Of a DNA stretch of 64,000 nucleotides, positions 52,561 through 61,917 are shown in pieces. The stretch spans positions 1,674,001 through 1,738,000 of the forward strand of contig NZ_CP025066.1 of assembly GCF_002952775.1 (NCBI RefSeq), given 5' to 3'. Each line of letters opens with the position of its first letter. Within the stretch, counting starts at the first letter, position 1. Source of the DNA: Halalkaliarchaeum desulfuricum (GTDB lineage Archaea; Halobacteriota; Halobacteria; Halobacteriales; Haloferacaceae). A model generated the notes under the pieces. That model had not been told where the DNA came from. It saw nothing but the letters and a program-made list of their open reading frames with translations, and did no database searches. A program made the translations under genes and the position numbers.

Positions 52561-53259
52561 GTGACCTTCAGCATCTGCGTTCGGGAGCCGTACACCGACG
52601 AGGAGGGAAACAGACACCACCGGTTCGGCGTCGCTGTCACCACCCGATTGCCCGCTGTCGGGACGTTGTGCCCGTTCGCGTCAGAACACGGGGCCGTCGC
52701 GACCCAGAGTCTGGTCAACGTCGAACTCGGCCGGAAGGGGATCGACTACCTCGCTGACGGCCTGGCCGTCGAGGACGCCCTGGAGGCGCTTTTAAACGCC
52801 GACGAGGGCCGAGCCCAACGACAACTGCACGGTGTCGACGCCGACGGGACGTTCGTCTTCTCCGGCGACGAGTGCCGGGACTGGTACGGACACACTGCCG
52901 GTGAGAACTACACCGTCGCGGGGAACCTCCTGACCGGTTCGGACGTGATCGACGCCACGGCGGCAGCCTACGAGTCGGAGGCGTTCGGCGAGGGCCCGCT
53001 CGCGGCTCGACTGATCGACGCGCTCGCGGCTGGCCACGAGGAGGGTGGCGACAAGCGGACGGATCTCCCGATCCAGTCGGCAGCATTGTTGGTAGAGACC
53101 ACCGAAGACGTCGAGGACGAGCCCACCTCCCCCGACTCGATCGACCTCCGGGTGGACGCGACCGAGACGCCGATCGACGACCTCCGGGACACCTACGAGT
53201 TGACGCTCCAGGGCTGGACGGACGCAGCTGTGAAATACGAGGGCGAGAACGAGGAATGA
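52561..53259 (+). CDS. DUF1028-like Ntn-hydrolase-fold protein, 232 aa (GTG start)
   Basis: GTG at 52561 begins VTFSICVREPYTDEEGNRHH, matching the family start MTFSIxxRD. Then AVTTRLPAVGTLCPFASEHG and AVATQSLVNVELGRKGIDYL follow the DUF1028 pattern, including the G-A-V-A-T-Q box, and later YTVAGNLLTGSDVIDATAAA. The family resembles self-processing hydrolases; the substrate is unknown. Confidence 0.85.
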   Translation: MTFSICVREPYTDEEGNRHHRFGVAVTTRLPAVGTLCPFASEHGAVATQSLVNVELGRKGIDYLADGLAVEDALEALLNADEGRAQRQLHGVDADGTFVFSGDECRDWYGHTAGENYTVAGNLLTGSDVIDATAAAYESEAFGEGPLAARLIDALAAGHEEGGDKRTDLPIQSAALLVETTEDVEDEPTSPDSIDLRVDATETPIDDLRDTYELTLQGWTDAAVKYEGENEE

Positions 53260-53355
53260 ACGCGATCCGTGGGAGGTGGGTGGTGAGATGTGAAACGTGA
53301 GCGTGGGGCGTGAAGCGTGGGACGTTGATCGGGTGGTGTGAGGTATGGGGCGACC

Positions 53356-53835
53356 TCACACCGAGAATTCGAACAGTTCGTCGCCGACGTGGTGGATCGA
53401 CTCCACGACCTTCCCGGAGTCGCCGAGCATCTCGGCACCGTCGACGAGCGCGCGACCGACCGCAAGCACCTTCCCGTGGGTCTCCTCTGCGACGACGACG
53501 AGATCACCCTCCTCGATCGCCTCGTCGGCCTCCACGATCCCGGGGCGCATCACGTCAGCCCCGTTCGAGACGAACGACACCGCGCCGGCGTCGACGGTAA
53601 CGATCCGGCGTTCCGGCGGGAACGCGTTCGCCCCCTGAACCGTGAGAAACGGCTCGTCGTCGACGTACACGACCGCCGGGTCGCCGTCGACGAGCACGAC
53701 CTCCCGCGGGTCGTCCGTAAAGGAGACGCGTTCGAAGCTCTCGCCGTCGATCTCTACGCCGAGCGCGTCCCGGACGGCCGACTGGATGGCGTCGACCTCG
53801 TCGCTCCGGAGATGATGCCGCGATTTGACGTCCAT
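53356..53835 (-). CDS. PUA-domain RNA-binding protein, 159 aa
   Basis: MDVKSRHHLRSDEVDAIQSA is the N-terminal domain seen in archaeal MCT-1/Tma20-like proteins. The PUA domain follows (VDAGAVSFVSNGADVMRPGI, DLVVVAEETHGKVLAVGRAL). Such proteins act on tRNA or ribosomes during initiation or recycling. Confidence 0.88.
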   Translation of the reverse strand: MDVKSRHHLRSDEVDAIQSAVRDALGVEIDGESFERVSFTDDPREVVLVDGDPAVVYVDDEPFLTVQGANAFPPERRIVTVDAGAVSFVSNGADVMRPGIVEADEAIEEGDLVVVAEETHGKVLAVGRALVDGAEMLGDSGKVVESIHHVGDELFEFSV

Positions 53836-53952
53836 ACGGGAACGATCGCCGCCCCGACCGATAAATCGACTGTTCCGTCCCGAACCGCGGTCGTGTACAC
53901 GCCGTGGGAGGCCACGACAAGCGCTAAGTATCGGGGGGACATCCGTTTTCGT

Positions 53953-54258
53953 ATGTGGCGTTCGCGGTCGAACCGGGATCGAAAAACCGTCGTGTGTATC
54001 GCGTGTGGCGACTCACTGCTACGGTCCGACGCGCGCGAGTACGACAAGGAGGGGGACCGCTGGGACCGCCACGGCAAGGAGTTCGAACACCTCTGTAAGG
54101 AGTGTCACGACGAACTGTGCCACCAGCCCCGGGCCGAACTCGAATCGCTCCTTTTGTCGATCGAATCCGACGAGGTCTCCCGGGAATCGTTCCTCCGTCG
54201 GTACTTCGACGCTGTCGAGGAGGAGTACGGCTCCGCGGACGCCGAAGAACGGTCCTGA
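53953..54258 (+). CDS. Zinc-ribbon protein, DUF7562-like, 101 aa
   Basis: MWRSRSNRDRKTVVCIACGD, then CKECHDELC, a four-Cys zinc site, and an acidic helical tail. The ATG at 53953 is preferred because the family starts just before the first CxxC; longer in-frame extensions overlap the PUA gene. Function unknown. Confidence 0.7.
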   Translation: MWRSRSNRDRKTVVCIACGDSLLRSDAREYDKEGDRWDRHGKEFEHLCKECHDELCHQPRAELESLLLSIESDEVSRESFLRRYFDAVEEEYGSADAEERS

Positions 54259-54332
54259 GTCGGGATCCGTTCGGCGGACCAGCTGCCGTCCTCGACGACA
54301 CGCCTTTCTATCCGGTCGCCCTTGTACCCGGT

Positions 54333-55631
54333 ATGTCAGACGAACAGGCCGCCGCCGGAACCGCGGAGGGCCAAGGCCCGGTGAAGATCACCGAGGAGAT
54401 GGCAGAGCGGCTCGAGGAAAAACGGGAAGAGCTCTTCGAGGAGTTCGATATCCGGGACGGGTTTCCGATCGAGGTGAAACGGGAGGCCGAAGCGCGAAGC
54501 GACGGCATCGAAGACGAGATCGACGCGGAGCTCGAGGATCGGCAGGACCTCCGGGACCTGACGACGTGGACGACCGACCCGATCGACGCCCAGGACTTCG
54601 ACGACGCGATCAGCATCGACGAAAACGAGGAGACGTACCACCTCTGGGTCCACATCGCGGACGTCACCCACTACGTCACTCCGGAGACGACGATGTGGGA
54701 GGAGGCGGTACAGCGGAGCAACACCGTCTATCTGCCGGCGTACACGGTCCACATGCTGCCCTCCGTACTCGCCGAGACCGTCTGTTCGCTCGTCCCCGAG
54801 GAGGACCGGCTCGCCCACACCGTCGAGATGGTGCTGGACCGGGAGACGCTCTCGTTCGAGTCGATCGACATCTACAAGTCGGTGATCCGCAGCGACGAGC
54901 GACTGACGTACACTCAGTGTGAAAACCGACTCGACGACCCCGACGCCCCACTCCACGAGGAGAACGCCCTGGCGTACGAACTCGCAGAGCAGATGCACCA
55001 ACAGCGCAAGGAGGACGGGTCGCTCGTGTTGAATCCTCGCCGGGACCGAGCTCACACGATCATCGAGGAGTGCATGCTGAAGGCGAACAAGGCGGTCACA
55101 CACGAGCTGATGTGGAACCGCGGCGTGGAGGCGATGTACCGGGTGCACCCGCAGCCGACACCGGACCAGTGGAACGACGCCCTCAAAGAGATCCAGGAGC
55201 TGGATGGCGTCTCGATCCCGGGATCCTCGTGGGACGATCCCCGGAAGGCCGTCAACGCGGCGCTCGAGGAGGCGCCCGACCGCCAGCTCAACAAGATCCA
55301 GCGTGCCGTCCTGAAGGTGATGCCGCGCGCGAAGTACATGAACGATCCGTTCGGCGGGCACCACGCGCTCAACTTCGACATCTACGGTCACTTCACCTCT
55401 CCGATCCGTCGACTGTCCGATCTGGTGAACCACTGGATCGTCTACACGAACGACGTCCCGGAGGACCTGATCGAACTGTGCGACCGCGCCAGCGACAAAC
55501 AGAAGGACGGCGAGACGTGCGAACGCCTCTACAAACAGTTCCTCGAGGAGAACCACATCGATCCGTACGCGGTCAACAACCGGGGGCTCGAAATCGTCGA
55601 GGACCCGGAGGAAGCCACCCACGGCGTCTAG
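54333..55631 (+). CDS. rnr: RNase II/R-type 3'-5' exoribonuclease (RNB domain), 432 aa
   Basis: The RNB core is seen in TTDPIDAQDFDDAISIDENE (catalytic acidic cluster), LWVHIADVTHYVTPETTMWE, NTVYLPAYTVHMLPSVLAE, IIEECMLKANKAVTHELMW and the C-terminal HFTSPIRRLSDLVNHW. There are no cold-shock or S1 domains, so it is the short haloarchaeal form. It degrades or trims RNA in the cytoplasm. Confidence 0.93.
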   Translation: MSDEQAAAGTAEGQGPVKITEEMAERLEEKREELFEEFDIRDGFPIEVKREAEARSDGIEDEIDAELEDRQDLRDLTTWTTDPIDAQDFDDAISIDENEETYHLWVHIADVTHYVTPETTMWEEAVQRSNTVYLPAYTVHMLPSVLAETVCSLVPEEDRLAHTVEMVLDRETLSFESIDIYKSVIRSDERLTYTQCENRLDDPDAPLHEENALAYELAEQMHQQRKEDGSLVLNPRRDRAHTIIEECMLKANKAVTHELMWNRGVEAMYRVHPQPTPDQWNDALKEIQELDGVSIPGSSWDDPRKAVNAALEEAPDRQLNKIQRAVLKVMPRAKYMNDPFGGHHALNFDIYGHFTSPIRRLSDLVNHWIVYTNDVPEDLIELCDRASDKQKDGETCERLYKQFLEENHIDPYAVNNRGLEIVEDPEEATHGV

Positions 55632-55643
55632 CCCACGAGCGCT

Positions 55644-55835
55644 GTGCTGTCGGCCTGGCGGGGGGAGTTGCGAACTGCTTTTTACGACTGTGCGCTGGAG
55701 GCACGCAGTGACGTCGCAGGCGCCTGGAAAAACGACAAACAACTGGGTGAGACAGTTCGCCTGGGTCTGGAACGTTTGCCTAACGTAAAGTACCACGGGT
55801 CGGGTGACCCGTGGAACACTCGCTGTATCTTTTAG
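55644..55835 (+). CDS. Possible gene remnant, 63 codons
   Basis: A GTG-initiated frame reading LSAWRGELRTAFYDCALEAR, SDVAGAWKNDKQLGETVRLG. Composition is coding-like, but its last 14 codons run through a terminator hairpin. It lies at the border of an accessory island and is probably the truncated end of a lost gene. Confidence 0.3.
   Translation: MLSAWRGELRTAFYDCALEARSDVAGAWKNDKQLGETVRLGLERLPNVKYHGSGDPWNTRCIF
55793..55814. terminator. Hairpin between convergent genes
   Basis: CCACGGGTC-GGGT-GACCCGTGG, a perfect 9-bp stem with a 4-base loop, between the RNB gene (+) and the zinc-finger gene (-). Likely a bidirectional transcription stop. Confidence 0.5.
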
Positions 55836-56863
55836 AGGACGATGTCGGTAAACGACCAGTCGTCAGGTAGCTGCCGGGCGAGTCCACAATCGACAACGAC
55901 GGCACGGAGTCGGTCACGAACATCTGGACCCCAGTCGAAGCCGTCCGCGTGGAACTCGGGATACAGTGTCTCCCAGCCCCAGTGGTCGCTCGAATCCGGG
56001 TAGTAACCACGATCGATTGCGCCGACGATCTGGAGCAGTTTTGCGGGGTCCGAGACGATATCCGCAGCAAACAGGTCTTCGAGGAGTTCCGTTGTAGCGT
56101 GTTGGTCCGCGTGCATGGCGTGTTCGATGGCCGTGCCGGCCCAGATCTCGTACTCGCCGTCGACGATCGTCTCGATAGTCTCCTCGAACGGGTGGTCCGG
56201 ATGACCGATCCCCCAGCCGTAACTCATCGAGTCGATCCAGGGTTGTGTATCTCCCGGATGGCGATGGAACGGCATCAGATAATCGAGTGCCTCGACCGGA
56301 ATCGCCGCGACACCGTCGGCACGCCGCGTCCGAACCATCTGCTTGCCAGTCACGGTCACGAGAACGTGGCTGACGTGTGGGTACTCCTCGAAGTCACTTC
56401 GCTCCGGGTTGCCGAACGCCTCGTGTTCGGAATAGGTGTCGAAGTCGTACGTGACTTCGGGCCAGTAGGCGTCGAGTACATCGAGCAGAAACGGCCAGCC
56501 GTCGCGCTGCACTACCGTTTCGAAACCCTCGACTGCGGGCCCAAAGAAGACGCGATGGAAGCCCCAGTAGTCTCCCCCATCTTCCTGTGCCCACTCGTCA
56601 GAGAGCTGACGTTCGTACTGCGCGAGGGCCTGGTAGACAGCCATCTCGTCGCCCCGTCGTGCTTGATCGAGCGCGTCTGTCAGGTCCTCGCTAGCCGCTC
56701 GCCTCACTCTCCGCTCGCTCTCGCGCTCCTGTTTTTTCATTTCTTCTCTCCGCTCTTCAAAAACGTCTTCGACGGCAGTGGATTCCTCCTCCGGGCAGTC
56801 GTGCAGGCGAAGACCGGACAGCGTTTCGAACGCCTCTCCGCAGTCATCGCAGGTGTGGGGCAT
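55832..56863 (-). CDS. Orphan protein with N-terminal zinc finger, 343 aa
   Basis: MPHTCDDCGEAFETLSGLRL plus HDC forms a C2H2-like finger at residues 5-27, followed by a coiled coil (ERREEMKKQERESERRVRRA). The large C-terminal part is rich in W, H and Y (WGFHRVFFGPAVEGFETVVQ, HRHPGDTQPWIDSMSYGWG). No family recognised. It is divergent from the 56990 gene. Confidence 0.7.
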   Translation of the reverse strand: MPHTCDDCGEAFETLSGLRLHDCPEEESTAVEDVFEERREEMKKQERESERRVRRAASEDLTDALDQARRGDEMAVYQALAQYERQLSDEWAQEDGGDYWGFHRVFFGPAVEGFETVVQRDGWPFLLDVLDAYWPEVTYDFDTYSEHEAFGNPERSDFEEYPHVSHVLVTVTGKQMVRTRRADGVAAIPVEALDYLMPFHRHPGDTQPWIDSMSYGWGIGHPDHPFEETIETIVDGEYEIWAGTAIEHAMHADQHATTELLEDLFAADIVSDPAKLLQIVGAIDRGYYPDSSDHWGWETLYPEFHADGFDWGPDVRDRLRAVVVDCGLARQLPDDWSFTDIVL

Positions 56864-56989
56864 AGTTGTTGTTTCTCATGTGCCCGTTTCAAAGTCCCCC
56901 TCCTTGATCTGCGTCCGTTCAGCGGGCTCTTCGAGAACTGACCGCTGCCGGCCCTGAACGTTTTCACTCAAGCAGTCGTATCTGCTTCT

Positions 56990-57961
56990 ATGTCGTTCAG
57001 CGTCAGTTGGAGCACGCTGCTCGAGGAACTAGACGAGTTGGCTGACGATGCCGAAATCATCACACCGTTTTCTCACGACAGGTTCCGGATTACGGACGTT
57101 CGAGAACACCGAGTCGTCGTCACCTACGACGACACCGGAGACCGCCGACCTCTCCAGCGCGACCAGTTCGAAACTCTCTACCGCCGAATCAAGGACTCGA
57201 ACGGTGAATTCGAACTCGACCGACTCCCGCCCGACGCCGATCCGTATCCAGCGGTGTTGAGCCTCCACTCCCGTTTCGAGATCGACGAACAGCAGGGGAC
57301 CATCACCGAGAAAGACGGACCAACCGCCACGCAACTGGCCGATGACGAGCCGAGCGGAGACGACAACGAGCGCGTCGAACCCGACGGTGTTGACGCGTAC
57401 TCCGATGCGTTGCTACTCATCGACGCACTCGAACGGCACGACGTCTCCGACCTGACCGAACTGGAGACGAACGTGCTAGTGAACATGTACACACTCTGTT
57501 CCGACGTACAGCGAAACGCGAACGAGCTCCGAAAAGACGTCTCGGACGTGTTGCTCGACAGACTCCATCACGATCAGCCAGTCCACGGCCAGTACGGATC
57601 GGTCCAGCGAACGTCGCGTCGAAATCGCTCGCTGAAGGACGATGAGGAGGTGCTGGCCGTACTGGAGGAGGCAGGTATCGACCGGGAGCGCGTCACGACT
57701 GTCGATTCGAGCAAAGTAGACGAAGCACTCGAAGTTACGGAACTCTCGGAGACGGACGTTTACGAGATTGAAGAGAGCGAATACGTCCGGAAAGCCGAAG
57801 TCGACGAGGAGGCCAAGGAGTCGCGGCTACAGGGTCTGAAAGACAGGCTCGCGGCCAGTGGTGATGAGGAGACTGACGAACTCCGGGAGGAAATCGAAGC
57901 ACTCGAAGATCGTATCGACGACCTCACGAGCTTCAGCACGGGAACACAGATACAAGGGTAG
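56990..57961 (+). CDS. Orphan coiled-coil protein, 323 aa
   Basis: MSFSVSWSTLLEELDELADD; the first 90 residues look like a small folded domain (RFRITDVREHRVVVTYDDTG). The middle is helical, and the C-terminal third is an acidic coiled coil (EEAKESRLQGLKDRLAASGD, DELREEIEALEDRIDDLTSF). Known in other haloarchaeal islands by pattern, but no function can be named. Confidence 0.7.
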   Translation: MSFSVSWSTLLEELDELADDAEIITPFSHDRFRITDVREHRVVVTYDDTGDRRPLQRDQFETLYRRIKDSNGEFELDRLPPDADPYPAVLSLHSRFEIDEQQGTITEKDGPTATQLADDEPSGDDNERVEPDGVDAYSDALLLIDALERHDVSDLTELETNVLVNMYTLCSDVQRNANELRKDVSDVLLDRLHHDQPVHGQYGSVQRTSRRNRSLKDDEEVLAVLEEAGIDRERVTTVDSSKVDEALEVTELSETDVYEIEESEYVRKAEVDEEAKESRLQGLKDRLAASGDEETDELREEIEALEDRIDDLTSFSTGTQIQG

Positions 57962-57987
57962 TTTGGATACGATACTGTCAGTACACA

Positions 57988-58057
57988 GTGAACTACCCCT
58001 GCCTACTCGCTCGCGCTGACGCGCTCGCTCCTTGAGGAAGGGGTCTTGCCCGCCTGC
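57988..58057 (+). repeat. Structured repeat, left copy (inverted relative to 60001-60063)
   Basis: It begins GTGAACTACCCCTGCCTACTCGC, has a variable GC-rich middle, and ends CTCCTTGAGGAAGGGGTCTT...CGCCTGC. ACCCCT can pair with AGGGGT around a small inner hairpin. The right copy shares both outer segments but has a different inner hairpin. This resembles the subterminal structures of IS200/IS605-type elements. Confidence 0.6.
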
Positions 58058-58265
58058 ATTTTAGATAAAACACTGCCTGATAGCTGGCCCTTGACTCTCA
58101 CACGTTACCCGAAAGCCCAAGACGGCCTTGTCTTGGTCTGCCTCCTCTTTTGACATCATTTTATCGAAAATACGATAGCAATGGGTATGTCGATTCGTCT
58201 ATTCAGATTTCTCGGAATAATCCAGTCATACAAAGATTTATTCCGTCAAAGGCCGTCAATCCACT

Positions 58266-58841
58266 ATGGAAGAACCACGTCCCGAACTGGAAGCAGAAGC
58301 CGACGAGCGTCGGGACAGACCGGATTTCGACGCCCTCATCCCTCCGGAGGAACTCGTTTCCGGGGATCGTACTAGAGACGACTTCTTCGATGCCGTTCTC
58401 GGACTGGACAGTCCCTCGACAGCAGGTGAGGTTGCAGATCTTGCGGGACACGGGGTAGACGCTGCCCGTGAGTATCTGGAGTGGTTCGAACGCATGGGGG
58501 TTGTCACGCGCGTCACCGACTCTCCGGCGACGTACGAACGCAACCAGGAGTACCTGAATTGGCGGCGTGTCCAGCGACTCCGAAATCAGTTCGACGACGA
58601 CCAACTGGTCGACTTTCTCGAAGATGCGGTGGAGAAGGACGGGTCATTTGCGGAGAAGTTCGACGTCGAATCCCCGGACACAGTAGCTATCACTGCACAC
58701 GCAGCCGACACTGACCGTTCTGTAGAGGCGGTGTGGAGGGAAGTATCCGAGTGGAAGACGACTCGCCGCCGGATCTCCCTCCTCGAACGGGCGTTGCAGA
58801 CCGACTCGGACGGCACTGCCGGTCAGCGTACTGTTGCATGA
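58266..58841 (+). CDS. DUF7342-like winged-helix regulator/antitoxin, 191 aa
   Basis: MEEPRPELEAEADERRDRPD; then an HTH (STAGEVADLAGHGVDAAREY, LEWFERMGVVTRVTDSPATY) followed by helical segments. Matches a haloarchaeal family (DUF7342, from memory) often placed directly before a DUF6516 gene, as here with a 4-base overlap. Likely DNA-binding antitoxin or autoregulator. Confidence 0.75.
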   Translation: MEEPRPELEAEADERRDRPDFDALIPPEELVSGDRTRDDFFDAVLGLDSPSTAGEVADLAGHGVDAAREYLEWFERMGVVTRVTDSPATYERNQEYLNWRRVQRLRNQFDDDQLVDFLEDAVEKDGSFAEKFDVESPDTVAITAHAADTDRSVEAVWREVSEWKTTRRRISLLERALQTDSDGTAGQRTVA

Positions 58842-59287
58842 GCGGCGAGAGAGACGACGCTCGTTCGACGGATGATGTCAGTGGTGCACCGATCGACTTC
58901 GACCGGCTGAACGTTGTCGCGGAGCGATTCTCCACGAACGACCGCTTTACCGAGATCGAAGTCCAACCCGAATTCGCGCCGACTCGCATCGTGTGCCTCT
59001 ACGATCCCGGGTTTTACCCGCGGCGCGTGCACAGCGCTCGCCTGGAGATCGTGTGGTTCGAGAACGGGGACTTCTCGCTGCATTATCACGAAGGGCACGA
59101 GAATGGCACGTTTGACCACCGCTGGGATCGGCATCCCTCGGATCACAACACGCGTGACCACGTCCACCCAGGTCCGGACGCATCAACTCCCGGCGACGAC
59201 GCGTCACATCCGGAGGAATGGCGCGACGTTTTGTCGATGGTCCTCAGCGAGATCGAGGATCGACAGCGGGCTTTCTGGACCGAATGA
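58838..59287 (+). CDS. DUF6516/TumE-like putative toxin, 149 aa
   Basis: MSGERDDARSTDDVSGAPID; the core has SARLEIVWFENGDFSLHYHE, FDHRWDRHPSDHNTRDHVHP, the pattern of DUF6516 (TumE-type toxins, presumed RNA cleavers). It overlaps the upstream winged-helix gene (ATGA), giving a two-gene toxin-antitoxin-like unit. Activity not proven from sequence. Confidence 0.7.
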   Translation: MSGERDDARSTDDVSGAPIDFDRLNVVAERFSTNDRFTEIEVQPEFAPTRIVCLYDPGFYPRRVHSARLEIVWFENGDFSLHYHEGHENGTFDHRWDRHPSDHNTRDHVHPGPDASTPGDDASHPEEWRDVLSMVLSEIEDRQRAFWTE

Positions 59288-59296
59288 GCTGTCGGG

Positions 59297-59806
59297 TCAG
59301 TTCTGCTCACGTCGTTGTAGCAGACTGTGACGGACGAGCAGGAGAAACGCACATAGCTCGGCTCGCTGCCGGGACTCGGCAAAGTGGAACGCCACGTTGT
59401 AGTGGCGAGTCCACGCCGAGAGGGTGCCCACTATCTGGTTCGGATGGACGTCTCGCCACGTCATGCAGCCACGATTGCGAAGCAAGGTCTCCCAGGACGT
59501 CTCGACGACGACCGCAAGGGGGTGATGCCACTCGGCGGCCCGCCGTAGCTCGGACGTGAACCGATCTCGTTCCCACGTGAGTGCGGTGAGGAAGTCGTGT
59601 GCAGACTTGCGTTCGACCGCGAACTGTGGGTGGTACGTGTCCGATGTCGAGTCGTGCGTACAGTCAGTCGGGACAGCGTAGTCTCCAGTTGAGAGGGTCA
59701 CGTCGCGCGTCTCGACTACACACCCGTCGAACGTCCAGGGCCGCTGTTCGCGGTTATCTCGCAGTACCGTAGTGGGAATGGAACTAGCGTGTCGCCTCTC
59801 GTCCAT
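59297..59806 (-). CDS. ERCC4-domain nuclease, 169 aa
   Basis: TTVLRDNREQRPWTFDGCVV, GDYAVPTDC, and FAVERKSAHDFLTALTWERD, the GDxn-ERKxxxD nuclease core of XPF-type enzymes, alone without a helicase or HhH domain. It should cut branched DNA. Convergent with the toxin-like gene, inside the same inverted repeats. Confidence 0.85.
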   Translation of the reverse strand: MDERRHASSIPTTVLRDNREQRPWTFDGCVVETRDVTLSTGDYAVPTDCTHDSTSDTYHPQFAVERKSAHDFLTALTWERDRFTSELRRAAEWHHPLAVVVETSWETLLRNRGCMTWRDVHPNQIVGTLSAWTRHYNVAFHFAESRQRAELCAFLLLVRHSLLQRREQN

Positions 59807-59874
59807 CTATCACGATTTGGGCCCGGTATCGGAGATAAACCCTCGCAGCGAAATGATCCGACACACGAGATAGA

Positions 59875-59985
59875 TCAGAACCCGGCCTTCTCCAGTTCGT
59901 CCAAGAAGGCTGGCCGGTTCGAGTGTTTGTCTTTCGGGAAATCGACGAACTCCTCGAACCGCGCTTCGGAAACCAATCCTCGCAT
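59875..59985 (-). CDS. Very small protein, 36 aa
   Basis: MRGLVSEARFEEFVDFPKDK, ending ELEKAGF. Composition is coding-like; there is no ribosome site. It lies next to the right repeat copy and may be part of that element. Confidence 0.35.
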   Translation of the reverse strand: MRGLVSEARFEEFVDFPKDKHSNRPAFLDELEKAGF

Positions 59986-60000
59986 CTCTTTTAGCTGATA

Positions 60001-60063
60001 GCAGGCGCTAAGCCCCCTCTTCAAGGAGCCGCCGAAGGCGGCGAGTAGGCAGGGGTAGTTCAC
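60001..60063 (-). repeat. Structured repeat, right copy
   Basis: Reverse complement of the left-copy type: GTGAACTACCCCTGCCTACTCGC, a perfect inner hairpin GCCGCC-TTCG-GGCGGC-like, CTCCTTGAAGAGGGGGCTTAGCGCCTGC. Together with 57988-58057 it brackets about 2 kb with three main genes. Confidence 0.6.
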
Positions 60064-60075
60064 CGGTGCCAACTG

Positions 60076-60651
60076 TTACGCCAACAGCGTCTCGAACCAG
60101 AGGAACAGCGCCGCCAGGATCGACTGGAACGACAGCGTTCCGATCGCCGAGAGGACGACGAACTTCTGGCCGGACATGTCCGAGAGGCCGGCCGGGACCG
60201 TGAGCATCCCGCGGGTGAAAAGCAGGGTGTTGCTCACGGGGATCACGACCGGGCCCCAGCGGTCGAACCAGCCGTCGAATCGGTCCAGCGTCGACCCGGA
60301 GACCCGGAACCACCGCTTCTGCAGCAGGTACTCCCGGCCGCCGTGGTGGGCGACCCGAAACAGCGCGTACTGACCGATCGTCGCCCCGATGACGGCGACG
60401 GTCAACACTGCCGCGACGTCCTCGGGGGCCGTCCCGATCAACAGGAGGGCGCTGGGAACGACGAGTTCGCTGGGCATGAAGTACATCAGCATCGCCCCCT
60501 CGAGGACGAACACCCCCAGGAGGACCAACAGCGCCCACTCGGAGTCGAGCCACGCGCGAAGCCACGGCGGCATCTCCGCGAGCTGGAGGGGGGCGATCGC
60601 GTAATCGAGGGCGACGACCGACGCCAATCCGGGACCCATCGATACGAGCAT
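60076..60651 (-). CDS. DedA/SNARE-associated family membrane protein, 191 aa
   Basis: Start at MLVSMGPGLASVVALDYAIA (a second ATG lies 12 bases on). Helices and the family patterns FVLEGAMLMYFMPSELVVPS, IGATIGQYALFRVAHHGG and NTLLFTRGMLTVPAGLSDMS are clear. The family moves or flips lipids in membranes. Confidence 0.85.
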   Translation of the reverse strand: MLVSMGPGLASVVALDYAIAPLQLAEMPPWLRAWLDSEWALLVLLGVFVLEGAMLMYFMPSELVVPSALLLIGTAPEDVAAVLTVAVIGATIGQYALFRVAHHGGREYLLQKRWFRVSGSTLDRFDGWFDRWGPVVIPVSNTLLFTRGMLTVPAGLSDMSGQKFVVLSAIGTLSFQSILAALFLWFETLLA

Positions 60652-60785
60652 ACTGAACTGGCCGTAATGGGTCTTGCGTTCCGATCGCCCGACTGGAAGG
60701 GTGGGGATAGGGTAGGGGTGATCGCCCGCGGCGTGGTGAGCGCCGAACCGGGGGCGTTTTTGCCGCCGCGGGGCGAACCGAGGGT

Positions 60786-61802
60786 ATGGATCCGACCACC
60801 CGATCACGGCGATCGGCGCCCGTGAACCGCTCCCATCGCCCGCGACGGCTGCGGACCGACGGCGTCCGATCGCTGGTCCGCGAGACGACGCTGTCGCCGA
60901 GTGACCTCGTCGCCCCGGTGTTCGTCGACGCCACGACCGACGAGCGCGTCCCGATCCCGTCGATGCCCGGCCACGACCGCGTCCCCGTTTCGGAGGCGGT
61001 CGATCGCGTCGAGGAAGTACTCGAGACCGGAATCGAAGCGGTGATCCTGTTCGGGATCCCCGAATCGAAGAACGATCGCGGCTCGCGGGCGTACGCCGAG
61101 GACGGGGTCGTCCAGCGGGCACTGCGGCAAATCTCTGCGGAGACTGACGCCTACGTCATCGCCGACGTCTGTCTGTGCGAGTACACCGACCACGGCCACT
61201 GTGGCGTACTCGAACCCGACGCCCGGTCGGACCCGACACTTACGGTCCGGAACGACGACACCCTCGAGCTGCTGGCGGAGACGGCGGTTTCACAAGCGAA
61301 GGCGGGTGCTGACATGGTCGCCCCGTCGTCGATGACCGACGGGATGGTCGGCGCGATCAGGGCCGGCCTCGACGAGGCCGGCTTCGAGGAGGTGCCGATC
61401 TTGAGTTACGCGGTGAAGTACGAGTCCGCCTTTTACGGGCCGTTCCGGGATGCCGCGGACGGCGCGCCGTCGTTCGGCGACCGCCGGCACTACCAGATGG
61501 ATCCCGGCAACGCCCGGGAAGCGCTCCGGGAGGCGCGCCTCGACGTCGAGGAGGGGGCCGACGCCCTGATGGTCAAACCCGCGTTGCCGTATCTGGACGT
61601 CCTCGGCGACGTCCGTCGGGAGTTCGACGTTCCGGTGGCGGCGTACAACGTCTCCGGGGAGTACGCGATGTTGCACGCCGCCGCCGAAAAGGGGTGGCTT
61701 GACCTGGAGGCGACCGCCCACGAGTCGCTCGTGTCGATCAAGCGCGCCGGGGCGGATCTGATCGTCACCTACTTCGCCGAGGACGTCGCTCGGCGGCTGT
61801 AG
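60786..61802 (+). CDS. hemB: Delta-aminolevulinic acid dehydratase
   Basis: A 338-residue enzyme condensing two 5-aminolevulinates to porphobilinogen (haem and cobalamin pathway). Zinc site [14 protein letters not shown], first catalytic lysine in [17 protein letters not shown], Schiff-base lysine in [13 protein letters not shown], and [13 protein letters not shown]. Full length, single gene. Confidence 0.98.
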   Translation: MDPTTRSRRSAPVNRSHRPRRLRTDGVRSLVRETTLSPSDLVAPVFVDATTDERVPIPSMPGHDRVPVSEAVDRVEEVLETGIEAVILFGIPESKNDRGSRAYAEDGVVQRALRQISAETDAYVIADVCLCEYTDHGHCGVLEPDARSDPTLTVRNDDTLELLAETAVSQAKAGADMVAPSSMTDGMVGAIRAGLDEAGFEEVPILSYAVKYESAFYGPFRDAADGAPSFGDRRHYQMDPGNAREALREARLDVEEGADALMVKPALPYLDVLGDVRREFDVPVAAYNVSGEYAMLHAAAEKGWLDLEATAHESLVSIKRAGADLIVTYFAEDVARRL

Positions 61803-61917
61803 TAGACAAGCGTCTGTCTCTCTGTCTGTCTGGCCGCGCCGTGTGGCACTGATCCCGTCGTCTCGCCGGCGCGAGATGGACAGGATTTTATGGGCGCCAC
61901 GGCAAGAGACGGCTACT

